A DNA stretch of 30,990 nucleotides from Spirochaetaceae bacterium. GTDB taxonomy: Bacteria > Spirochaetota > Spirochaetia > Treponematales > Breznakiellaceae. Within the stretch, counting starts at the first letter, position 1. Each line of letters opens with the position of its first letter. The notes beneath the pieces are model-generated. The model was not told where the DNA came from and made no database searches. It saw nothing but the letters and a program-made list of their open reading frames with translations. Both the position numbers and the translations under genes were made by a program. This document shows, piece by piece, positions 21,705 through 28,795 of this stretch. The stretch spans positions 1 through 30,990 of the forward strand of contig JAITRV010000092.1 of the NCBI GenBank assembly GCA_031288215.1, given 5' to 3'.

Positions 21705-23774
21705 TCAAGCCCCCCCCTCGGTCAGGGTCTGGATGCTGAATATCGCGGGAATCCCCTTGATGTTCTTGAGGACCCCTTTCAGGTCCCCCGGTTGTTCCAA
21801 CTGCATGGTGAAGAAGGCGGTGAAATGATTGGTCCCCGTTTCTTCCAGCCGCCCCTCCAGGAGATGGCCCTGGTATTTCCGAATCGCCCCTTCAATTTCT
21901 GAAAAAAGATTCTCCGATTTTCGGGCCTCGATCTTAAAGCGTCTGACCAGGATGGATTGGGCGTTTTCCCATTCGGTTTCAATCTTCCGTTCCGCAAAGT
22001 CGGGAATGTTTGCCAGGTTGCTGCAATTCCTCCGGTGGACGATGATCCCCCGGCCCCGGGAAACATAGCCCACAATGGGGTCCCCCGTGACGGGCCTGCA
22101 GCACCGGGCGAAGCGGATCATCATGTTCTTTTCATCCTCCACCCGCACCTGGAGGATCGCCGGGTCCTGGATCTGCTGGATGACCCGGGTTCCCCCGGAG
22201 GCCGCCGGCGCCTCCGCCGGGGGATGCTCCGGCGGAGGGCTGATCTCGGCCTTCTTCTTTTTCGCCACCACGTTCTTTTCGATGATGATGGAATCGTCAT
22301 TCTGCTGCAGCCAGGACCGGATCTTGCTGCGGGCCTTGGAGGTTCTCACCGCCCGCAGCCAGTTCACATGGGGATGGGCGTTGGGGGAGGTGAGGATCTC
22401 CACCACCTGGGTATTCTGCAGTTCCGAGGCCAGGGGCACGATGGATCCGTCCGCCTTGGCCCCCACGCAGTGCTCCCCGATGGCGGTGTGGATGTGGTAG
22501 GCAAAATCCAGGGGGGTCGCCCCCGAGGGGAGTTCTATCACCTTTCCCTGGGGGGTAAAAACGTAGATCGAATCCCGCAGGATTTCCCGTTTGATGTCCT
22601 CCAGAAAGGATTCCGAGGAGCCCCCGCCCCCTTCGGCGCCTTCCCCCTCCGCCAGCTTCCAGTCCTTGAGGCGGTTTACGATGGAGAGGTCCCCGGGCCG
22701 GATCAGTTCGTTGGTGCTGCCCTTCTTGTACAGCCAGTGGCTGGCGATGCCGTATTCGGCGATGTGGTGCATTTCCCAGGTACGGATCTGGATTTCCAGT
22801 GATTTTTCACCGGAATCCTCCGGGCCGGCAACGGCCATGACCGTGGTGTGGAGGCTCTGGTAGCCGTTTGACTTGGGCATGGCGATATAATCCTTGAAAC
22901 GCCCCTCCAGGGGTTTCCAGAGGCGGTGGACCAGGCCCAGCAAGGTATAGCAGTTTTCGATGCTGTCGCAGAGGACCCGGATCCCAAAGAGATCATAGAG
23001 ATCGTCGGTGCCCTTATTCCGCTTCCGCATCTTTTGGTAAATCGAATAGAAATGCTTCGCCCGGCTTTCCACCTCGATGGCGATCCCCGCGGAGGCCGCT
23101 TCCCTGAGTATGGTTTCCCGGATGGTATCGAGATACCGGGTCCGCTCCTCCTTTTTCAGCGCCACGATCTCTTTGATTTGGGCAAAAATTTCGCGGTTCA
23201 GGTGCTTGAGGGACAGGTCCTCCAGTTCCGCCTTGATCCAGGAAATACCCAGCCGGTCCGCCAGGGGTGCGTAGATATCCAGGCATTCCTGGGCCGCGGC
23301 CTTCCGCTGTTCCGGCCTGATCTCCCCCAGGGTCCGCAGGGTATGGAGCTTATCCGCCAGTTTAATGAAGATAACCCGGATATCCTCGACCATGGCGAAA
23401 AGCATCTTCCGGATGTTTTCCGCCTCCTGGACGGTCTTGCTCTTGGCGGAAAGGGCGGCAATCCGGGTAACCCCCCGGACCATGAGGGCGACCTCCGGCC
23501 CGAAGCGCTCCTCAATGGCCGGCAGCTCGGCGCTATTACGCTCCAGGGCCTCCTGGAGCAGGGCGGCGATGAGGGCGTCCGCGTCCAGGTTGAGCTCCGC
23601 CAGGATGGAGGCCGCCCCCAGGGGACGGGCCGGAACAACGGGAGCCGGTCCGGCCTTCGGGCCGGTATTCCCCTGCGGCGGCTGCCCCCAGGACAGGGCG
23701 CTGAGGATCCGCTCCTGTTCCTCCCGGCCGTAATGTCGAATCTTCTCCGTAAAATCCGCAATTAATTGGTCCAT
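21705..23774 (-). CDS. rel: RelA/SpoT-family (p)ppGpp synthetase with degenerate hydrolase domain
   Basis: This family makes the alarmone (p)ppGpp from ATP and GDP/GTP on starved ribosomes. It has 689 residues. The HD hydrolase region (about 50-185) has lost its site: the usual HD pair in ALLHD reads ALLQE (71-75), the upstream HP is replaced by Gly/Pro-rich sequence, and the Asn after LADxLH is T145. The synthetase (about 230-350) looks intact: YDLFGIRVL, RFKDYIAMPKSNGYQS (292-307) and EIQIRT (327-332). Then come TGS (401-462), a zinc-finger-like CC-H-C set (C558, C559, H580, C584) and ACT (about 605-685). It starts three bases after prmC with no clear ribosome site. Confidence 0.95.
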   Translation of the reverse strand: MDQLIADFTEKIRHYGREEQERILSALSWGQPPQGNTGPKAGPAPVVPARPLGAASILAELNLDADALIAALLQEALERNSAELPAIEERFGPEVALMVRGVTRIAALSAKSKTVQEAENIRKMLFAMVEDIRVIFIKLADKLHTLRTLGEIRPEQRKAAAQECLDIYAPLADRLGISWIKAELEDLSLKHLNREIFAQIKEIVALKKEERTRYLDTIRETILREAASAGIAIEVESRAKHFYSIYQKMRKRNKGTDDLYDLFGIRVLCDSIENCYTLLGLVHRLWKPLEGRFKDYIAMPKSNGYQSLHTTVMAVAGPEDSGEKSLEIQIRTWEMHHIAEYGIASHWLYKKGSTNELIRPGDLSIVNRLKDWKLAEGEGAEGGGGSSESFLEDIKREILRDSIYVFTPQGKVIELPSGATPLDFAYHIHTAIGEHCVGAKADGSIVPLASELQNTQVVEILTSPNAHPHVNWLRAVRTSKARSKIRSWLQQNDDSIIIEKNVVAKKKKAEISPPPEHPPAEAPAASGGTRVIQQIQDPAILQVRVEDEKNMMIRFARCCRPVTGDPIVGYVSRGRGIIVHRRNCSNLANIPDFAERKIETEWENAQSILVRRFKIEARKSENLFSEIEGAIRKYQGHLLEGRLEETGTNHFTAFFTMQLEQPGDLKGVLKNIKGIPAIFSIQTLTEGGA

Positions 23775-23777
23775 TTT

Positions 23778-24743
23778 TTATATCCGCTTATCGCCGGCGA
23801 TCACCCGTTCCTGGCCGGCAAGGTCTTGATAGGTCCGGATATTCCGGTACCCCCTTTGGGAGAGTATCCCCGTAATGGCCGCCATTTGTCTAGGGTCCGC
23901 CTCAAGAAAAAGGCCCCCTCCGGCACTGAGGCGGTCCCAGGCGTCCCGGATGATCCGCCGGATGAGTTCCAGCCCCTCCTTGCCCCCGTCCAGGGCCAGT
24001 ACCGGTTCCCGGCGGACCTCCCGGGGCAGGGAGGCCAGCTCCCCGGAGGGGATATAGGGGGGATTGGAGACGATGAGGTCGAAGCAGCCTGAAAGACCGG
24101 AAAGACCGGAAAGACCTGAAAGGTCTTCAAGGTCTTCAAGGTCTTCAAAAAGATCCCCCCGGATGAAGGCGATCCCCCCCCCGGCCGGCAGGAGCCGCTC
24201 CGCATTGCCCCGGGCAAGCGCCAGGGCTTCCGCCGAGATGTCCGAAGCCCAGACTTCCGTGCGGGGCCGCTCGTGTTTTATGGAAACCCCCACCGCCCCG
24301 GAACCGGTACAGAGGTCCAGGAGTGCGCAGCCCCCCCCGTACCGGCGGTCGACGGCTTCCAGGGCGGCCTCCACCAGGGTTTCCGTTTCGGGCCGGGGGA
24401 CCAGCACCGCCGGGCCCACGGTAAAGGCCAGGCCCCGGAATTCCTTGTACCCCAGAATCCAGGCGACGCATTCCCCCTCCAGGCGCCGCTTGAGGGATGC
24501 GTTGAAGCGGGCCAGCTCGGCTTCACCGAGGGCTTCGGGCCCGGCCAGGACCAGGCCCGCCCGGTCCTTCCCCAGGATCTGTCCCAGGAGCAGGGCGGCG
24601 TCCAGGGAAGGGGTCTCGATGCCGGAAGAACGGAGCCGGGCCGCCCCCCGGACCAGGGCTTCCCCCACCGTCAGCGCCCGGTTCTCCTGCGGGTCCCCGG
24701 GGTCAAGCGAACTGCGGCTGGGAAGAGAGTTTGAGGGCGTCAA
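23778..24743 (-). CDS. prmC: Peptide chain release factor N5-glutamine methyltransferase PrmC
   Basis: PrmC methylates the glutamine of the GGQ motif of release factors, using S-adenosylmethionine. It has 321 residues, longer than most. Features are an N-terminal helical domain (about 24-90), the SAM-binding DLCTGSGAVGVS (143-154) and the catalytic NPPY (227-230). The TTG start at 24743 lies inside prfA and follows GGAGG by six bases, so the start is well supported and coupled to prfA, its substrate gene (41-base overlap). Residues about 198-219 are a DLEDLEDL-SGLSGLSG tract made by a 9-base tandem repeat, inserted just before the NPPY strand. Confidence 0.95.
   Translation of the reverse strand: MTPSNSLPSRSSLDPGDPQENRALTVGEALVRGAARLRSSGIETPSLDAALLLGQILGKDRAGLVLAGPEALGEAELARFNASLKRRLEGECVAWILGYKEFRGLAFTVGPAVLVPRPETETLVEAALEAVDRRYGGGCALLDLCTGSGAVGVSIKHERPRTEVWASDISAEALALARGNAERLLPAGGGIAFIRGDLFEDLEDLEDLSGLSGLSGLSGCFDLIVSNPPYIPSGELASLPREVRREPVLALDGGKEGLELIRRIIRDAWDRLSAGGGLFLEADPRQMAAITGILSQRGYRNIRTYQDLAGQERVIAGDKRI
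24087..24152. repeat. 9-base tandem repeat within prmC
   Basis: On the plus strand, GAAAGACCG, GAAAGACCG, GAAAGACCT, GAAAGGTCT, TCAAGGTCT, TCAAGGTCT follow one another from 24091, then a partial unit. The unit is a multiple of three, so copy-number change would alter the PrmC loop by three residues and not shift the frame. The two halves of the array differ in sequence. Confidence 0.8.
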
Positions 24744-25758
24744 AGAGCTCCTCCGCGTCCCCCTGCATGATCAGATCCAGCTTGTAAAGGGTCAGGTTGA
24801 TCCGGTGATCGGTCAGCCGGTTTTGGGGAAAATTGTAGGTCCTGATCCGCTCCGACCGGTCCCCGCTGCCCACCTGGTTTTTCCGGGCCTCAGCCCGTTC
24901 CGAATGGGCCTTGGCCGCTTCTATTTCGTAGACCCGGGCCCGGAGTATCCGCATGGCTTTGGCCTTGTTTTTAATCTGGCTTTTTTCGTCCTGGCAGTGG
25001 ACCGTGATGCCGGAGGGGAGGTGGGTGATCCGTACCGCGGAGTCGGTGGTGTTGACGCACTGGCCGCCGGGGCCGCCCGCCCGCATCACGTCGATGCGCA
25101 GGTCTTCCTGGCGGATGTTCACTTCGGTCTCGTCGGCTTCGGGGAGGACGGCCACGGTGACGGCGGAGGTGTGGATGCGACCGGAGGCTTCGGTGGCGGG
25201 GACCCGCTGTACCCGGTGGACCCCGGACTCGTAGCGGAGGTTTTCGTAGACATTGCCACCGCTGATGGAGAAGACGATCTCCTTAAGGCCCCCTAGTTCG
25301 GTCTCGTTGGAACTCATGATTTCGAACTTCCAGCCCTTGGTTTCGGCAAAACGAGAGTACATACGGAACAGGTCCGCCGCGAACAGGGCGGCCTCGTCCC
25401 CGCCGGTACCGGCCCGAATCTCCATGATGATGTTTTTCTCGTCCAGCGGGTCCCGGGGGATAAGGAGGAACTTGAGTCGGTCTTCCGCATCCTTGATGCG
25501 GGTCTCCAAGTCCCTCAGTTCCTCCCTGGCCAGCTCCCGCATCTCCGGGTCCTTTTCTTCGGCGATAAGGGCCTTGGCGTCCCGGGCCTGGCCGGAAAGG
25601 CCCTCGATCTCCTCCTGGGCCGCGGCAATGTCGCTGAGCTGGGAGTACTCCCGCATCAGGTCCCGGTACTTGTTCTGGTTTTTCACCAGCTCCGGGTCCT
25701 GGATAAGGCCCCCCAGTTCTTTATAACGTTCCAAAAGGGAATGTAGGCGTTCGTTCAT
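24703..25758 (-). CDS. prfA: Peptide chain release factor 1
   Basis: RF1 recognises UAA and UAG stop codons and triggers peptide release. It has 351 residues. The GGQ motif is present in MRAGGPGGQCVNTTDSAVR, and the codon-reading PAT tripeptide sits in RVPATEASGRIHTS. The N-terminal coiled helical domain (about 1-110) is typical. It is first in a prfA-prmC-rel unit; its end overlaps prmC, which modifies its GGQ glutamine. The ribosome site (CAGGAG) is rather far, about 13 bases, from the ATG. No strong promoter was seen upstream on this strand. Confidence 0.98.
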   Translation of the reverse strand: MNERLHSLLERYKELGGLIQDPELVKNQNKYRDLMREYSQLSDIAAAQEEIEGLSGQARDAKALIAEEKDPEMRELAREELRDLETRIKDAEDRLKFLLIPRDPLDEKNIIMEIRAGTGGDEAALFAADLFRMYSRFAETKGWKFEIMSSNETELGGLKEIVFSISGGNVYENLRYESGVHRVQRVPATEASGRIHTSAVTVAVLPEADETEVNIRQEDLRIDVMRAGGPGGQCVNTTDSAVRITHLPSGITVHCQDEKSQIKNKAKAMRILRARVYEIEAAKAHSERAEARKNQVGSGDRSERIRTYNFPQNRLTDHRINLTLYKLDLIMQGDAEELFDALKLSSQPQFA

Positions 25759-25814
25759 TGCTCGATTGATGCTCCTGGTTTTAGTTTACCGTGAAACGGC
25801 GTGGGAGCGCCAGT

Positions 25815-25970
25815 ATGGGGGATTTGGCCCTTCAAACGGGGGTAACGGAGCTCATCGAAAGGCGTTTGACACAGGCGGTAAAAGAGATAAAATTGGATAT
25901 TCATGCGGCAAACGGGCAGGTTTCGGGAGTCCTGATGCGGGGGTCCCTAGCAGCCAGTTGCACTAGTTGA
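25815..25970 (+). CDS. Possible 51-residue protein or gene remnant
   Basis: Between prfA and the chemoreceptor, a frame starts at ATG 25815, seven bases after GGGAG, and ends at TGA 25970, 13 bases before the next start. Its peptide (LQTGVTELIERRLTQAVKEI and on) looks more natural than most shadow frames, amphipathic and without long low-complexity runs. I do not recognise it. It may be a small protein, or the front end of a gene cut off by an old rearrangement. The chemoreceptor promoter lies inside it, which argues against a stable coding role. Confidence 0.3.
   Translation: MGDLALQTGVTELIERRLTQAVKEIKLDIHAANGQVSGVLMRGSLAASCTS
25866..25893 (+). promoter_or_regulatory. Promoter of the chemoreceptor gene
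   Basis: A perfect TTGACA (25866-25871) and TAAAAT (25888-25893) are 16 bases apart. Transcription would start near 25900, giving a leader of about 84 bases with a GGGGGA ribosome site before the ATG at 25984. Confidence 0.65.
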
Positions 25971-25983
25971 AAAAGGGGGAACA

Positions 25984-28176
25984 ATGAAAATCGGCGTTAA
26001 ACTGGTACTAACCATCAGTATCTTCAACATCATCGGCATCGGTATTCTGTCCAGTGTTACCCTGCTCGGATCGCGGCGGGAAATAGGCCGTCTGGCCGAT
26101 AGCCAGGCGCACGATATCGCGCTTAAGAGCAGTGAAGAAATAAAGAACTGGTTTGCTGAATATATGAACGCGGTGCGGGTTATCGCGAACATAATGGAGG
26201 GCTATAAAGAAATAGCGGCCCCGGAACGAAGGGCGCATTTCAACATGATTATGGGGCAGGTGCTTGCCTCGTATCCCCGGCTGGGCAGCGTTTACGCAAA
26301 CTGGTCGCCAAACGGGCTTGACGGTATGGACGCGGAGTACGCGAACACCCCCGGAACGGATGAGACCGGGCGCTATATATCCGCCTGGGTCAGGCCCACT
26401 GTTGATGGTGAATTGCTGCTGACCGCCATAGAGGGTTTTAGTTGGGAGCTGATCACGCAACTGCCGGGTTTTAATTCGGAGTACATACTCGATCCCGCGG
26501 GCTACGAGACAGAAGGTGTGCCGTATTTAATTGCGAATATGGGTGTTCCCGTAAAGGATAGTGATACCGGCGCGATCGTAGGACTGGTGGGGGCCACGCT
26601 TGAACTGCCAACAATACAATCCATTGCTGGTGAAATTAAACCGTTTGGTGACGGGTACGTGCTGGTGTTCAGCAGTGGCGGTATTGTCGCCGCGCACACC
26701 GACGAGGAACGGCTTGGAAAGGACATGCGGGAGTCGGAGGGTGACACCTTTGGGCCCTTCCTCGATACCATGGTTACGGCGGTTACCTCGGGAACCGCCG
26801 CCTCCTTTTCGTACCGTCCTCCGCATTCGGATACCATCATTCAATACTATTCGGTGCCGTTTACCATCGGTAATTCGTCGACGCCCTGGACTCTGGTAGT
26901 CGGGGTTTCCCGCGGCACGATCATGGCGCCGGTTTACCGGATGCTGTTTATCTGCGTTATCATCGGGCTTGTTGCCATTATCCTGATATCGGTGGGGGTT
27001 ATCTTTGCCGCCCGTTCCATAAGCCGTCCCATTGCCTACACGATGACTATCCTTAAAGATATTGCCGAAGGAGACTTGACCAAAGAGGTCGCCGTGCGTT
27101 CCCACGACGAACTGGGTGATCTTGCCCGTTACCTGAACTTTACGGTGGACAAGATCAAAAACCTTGTTGTGGCTATCAGGAACGAGGCGGACGTGCTGTC
27201 GCAGACCGGTACGGAGCTTGCGGGGAATGTTACGGAAACCGCCACATCCATCAACACGATAACTGTGAACATTCAGGGCATCACGTCCCGGAGCGGAGAA
27301 CAGGCGGTCAGCGTCAAAGAGACCGGAAAGATCATGGAAGAGGTCGTGAAAAATATTGAGGCCCTAAACGAGCAGATACAAAAGCAGACGGACCGTGTAA
27401 ACCAATCGTCTTCTGCCGTGGAGGAGATGCTGGCGAATATCCAGAGTGTCACCCGAACGCTTATGCACAGTGAGGGGAATATAACCGGACTTGCGGAAGC
27501 TTCCGAGATTGGGCGGAGCGGCTTGGAGGAAGTGTCGAGGGATATTCAGGAGATCGAGAAGGAATCGGCGGGACTTTTGGAGATCAATTCGGTGATGGAA
27601 AACATAGCAAGCCAGACGAATCTGTTGAGCATGAACGCGGCGATAGAGGCGGCCCACGCGGGAGAGGCGGGCAAGGGCTTTGCGGTGGTGGCGGACGAGA
27701 TACGGAAACTGGCGGTGTCATCATCGGAACAATCGAAGACGATAAGCGGCGTGTTGAAAAAGATAAAAGACTCCATCGACAAGATAACGAAGTCAACGGA
27801 GGGGGTACTGCTGAAATTCGAGGCGATAAGCAACGGGGTAAAGACCGTAACGGAGCAGGAATCGAACGTTCGTAGCGCAATGGAGGAGCAGGACGCGGGG
27901 AGCAAGAGTATCCTGGAATCGATAAGCAGCCTGAACGAGATAACCGGTGAAGTTGCCAGGAGCGCCCAGGCCATGGAGGGCAGGAGCCAGGAGGTTATTG
28001 TGGGGAGCCAAGGGCTGGAACTAATCACGAAGGAGATAAGCGGGGGCATGCAGCAGATGGCGGCCGAAGCTGAGCAGATACGAAACGCGGTAAAGCGGGT
28101 AGACGATATAAGCGTTTACAACACGACACAGATAGAGACGCTTGTCGGCGAGATCTCGCGGTTCAAGGTGGGGTGA
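25984..28176 (+). CDS. Methyl-accepting chemotaxis protein with periplasmic CACHE sensor
   Basis: Such receptors sit in the cytoplasmic membrane, sense ligands outside and control CheA for swimming. It has 730 residues. A first transmembrane helix (about 7-29) is followed by a large periplasmic sensor (about 35-310) of the double-CACHE type, judged from its size and segments such as YISAWVRPTVDGELLLTAIE and GAIVGLVGATLELP. The second helix is at about 318-343 and HAMP at 344-397. The signalling domain tip (ENIASQTNLLSMNAAIEAAH, 539-558, then GFAVVADEIRKLA) is intact. There is no C-terminal NWETF-like pentapeptide, so CheR tethering is not expected. The last third uses Ile ATA and Ala GCG codons far more than its neighbours. 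The ligand is unknown. Confidence 0.95.
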   Translation: MKIGVKLVLTISIFNIIGIGILSSVTLLGSRREIGRLADSQAHDIALKSSEEIKNWFAEYMNAVRVIANIMEGYKEIAAPERRAHFNMIMGQVLASYPRLGSVYANWSPNGLDGMDAEYANTPGTDETGRYISAWVRPTVDGELLLTAIEGFSWELITQLPGFNSEYILDPAGYETEGVPYLIANMGVPVKDSDTGAIVGLVGATLELPTIQSIAGEIKPFGDGYVLVFSSGGIVAAHTDEERLGKDMRESEGDTFGPFLDTMVTAVTSGTAASFSYRPPHSDTIIQYYSVPFTIGNSSTPWTLVVGVSRGTIMAPVYRMLFICVIIGLVAIILISVGVIFAARSISRPIAYTMTILKDIAEGDLTKEVAVRSHDELGDLARYLNFTVDKIKNLVVAIRNEADVLSQTGTELAGNVTETATSINTITVNIQGITSRSGEQAVSVKETGKIMEEVVKNIEALNEQIQKQTDRVNQSSSAVEEMLANIQSVTRTLMHSEGNITGLAEASEIGRSGLEEVSRDIQEIEKESAGLLEINSVMENIASQTNLLSMNAAIEAAHAGEAGKGFAVVADEIRKLAVSSSEQSKTISGVLKKIKDSIDKITKSTEGVLLKFEAISNGVKTVTEQESNVRSAMEEQDAGSKSILESISSLNEITGEVARSAQAMEGRSQEVIVGSQGLELITKEISGGMQQMAAEAEQIRNAVKRVDDISVYNTTQIETLVGEISRFKVG

Positions 28177-28234
28177 ACCGCAGCCCCGTGATGACGCGGT
28201 GGAAGTACGGCGCGGCTTGCCCGAAGGCCTGTTC

Positions 28235-28263
28235 GGGACAAAATCCGGCTGTTCCAGTATAAT
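28235..28263 (+). promoter_or_regulatory. Promoter abutting the start of the small membrane protein gene
   Basis: GGGACA (28235-28240) and a perfect TATAAT (28258-28263) are 17 bases apart. The ATG at 28271 lies where transcription should begin, so the message would be leaderless; the next in-frame ATG is 28289. No ribosome site precedes either. Confidence 0.55.
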
Positions 28264-28270
28264 TTCTTCT

Positions 28271-28795
28271 ATGCCCCCCCTATTGGACATGGCGGAGAGA
28301 GTTAAAGGCAGGGCCGCCAGGTTGTTTTCCGGCCTGGATCCGGGAAGTTTCCTTCGTGCGGCGCAGGATCGCCTGAGGAACCTGGCCCGCCGGGCGGCGG
28401 AGCTGATAAGGGGCCGGGGGGAACGGCTGTGGGCTGTGCTTCCCGCCTCGGTTCGTGAGAAACTCCCCTGGCTGGAGGGAAGGCTTGGCTTTACGCTTGT
28501 CGGCCTGGTCCTGCTGGTGCTTATCCTTTTTGCGCTCATCATTGCCGCGGGAAGGCCGGCGGCGAAACAGCCGGCGGCGGCTGTATTTAGATCGGTGACG
28601 ATACCCCCGGAGGATCTGTTTTTGCCGGAAGAGCCGGATTTTCTTCCCCCCGTGATCCTGGAGCGGGAACAACGGGACGCCTGGACAGTGGATGATGCGG
28701 AATCCTATTGGTACGACCCTCTGGAACCGGGTGAGGCGGAATGGCGGGAGCGGGTGGAACAGGTTATTGATGATCTTTTGGAGCGGGTACCTTGA
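28271..28795 (+). CDS. Single-pass membrane protein of unknown function
   Basis: This gene encodes 174 residues from the ATG at 28271 (or 168 from 28289). Residues 1-70 are basic, helix-prone and rich in Arg/Ala/Leu. A transmembrane helix follows at about 72-94 (GFTLVGLVLLVLILFALIIA). The rest is acidic and proline-containing, with W138 and an ESYWYDPLEP segment (144-153), ending in a short acidic helix. The charge pattern suggests a cytoplasmic N-terminus and an external C-terminus. The stop overlaps the TTG of the next gene (TTGA at 28792-28795), so the two are probably translated together and may work together. I do not recognise the family. Confidence 0.75.
   Translation: MPPLLDMAERVKGRAARLFSGLDPGSFLRAAQDRLRNLARRAAELIRGRGERLWAVLPASVREKLPWLEGRLGFTLVGLVLLVLILFALIIAAGRPAAKQPAAAVFRSVTIPPEDLFLPEEPDFLPPVILEREQRDAWTVDDAESYWYDPLEPGEAEWRERVEQVIDDLLERVP

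Noticed and set aside
24087..24152. The prmC repeat as a CRISPR array.
   Set aside because: Units are 9 bases, contiguous, without spacers and inside a coding frame.
24064..25296. A 410-codon plus-strand frame opposite prmC and prfA.
   Set aside because: Ser/Arg/Pro-rich shadow; both genes beneath it are certain.
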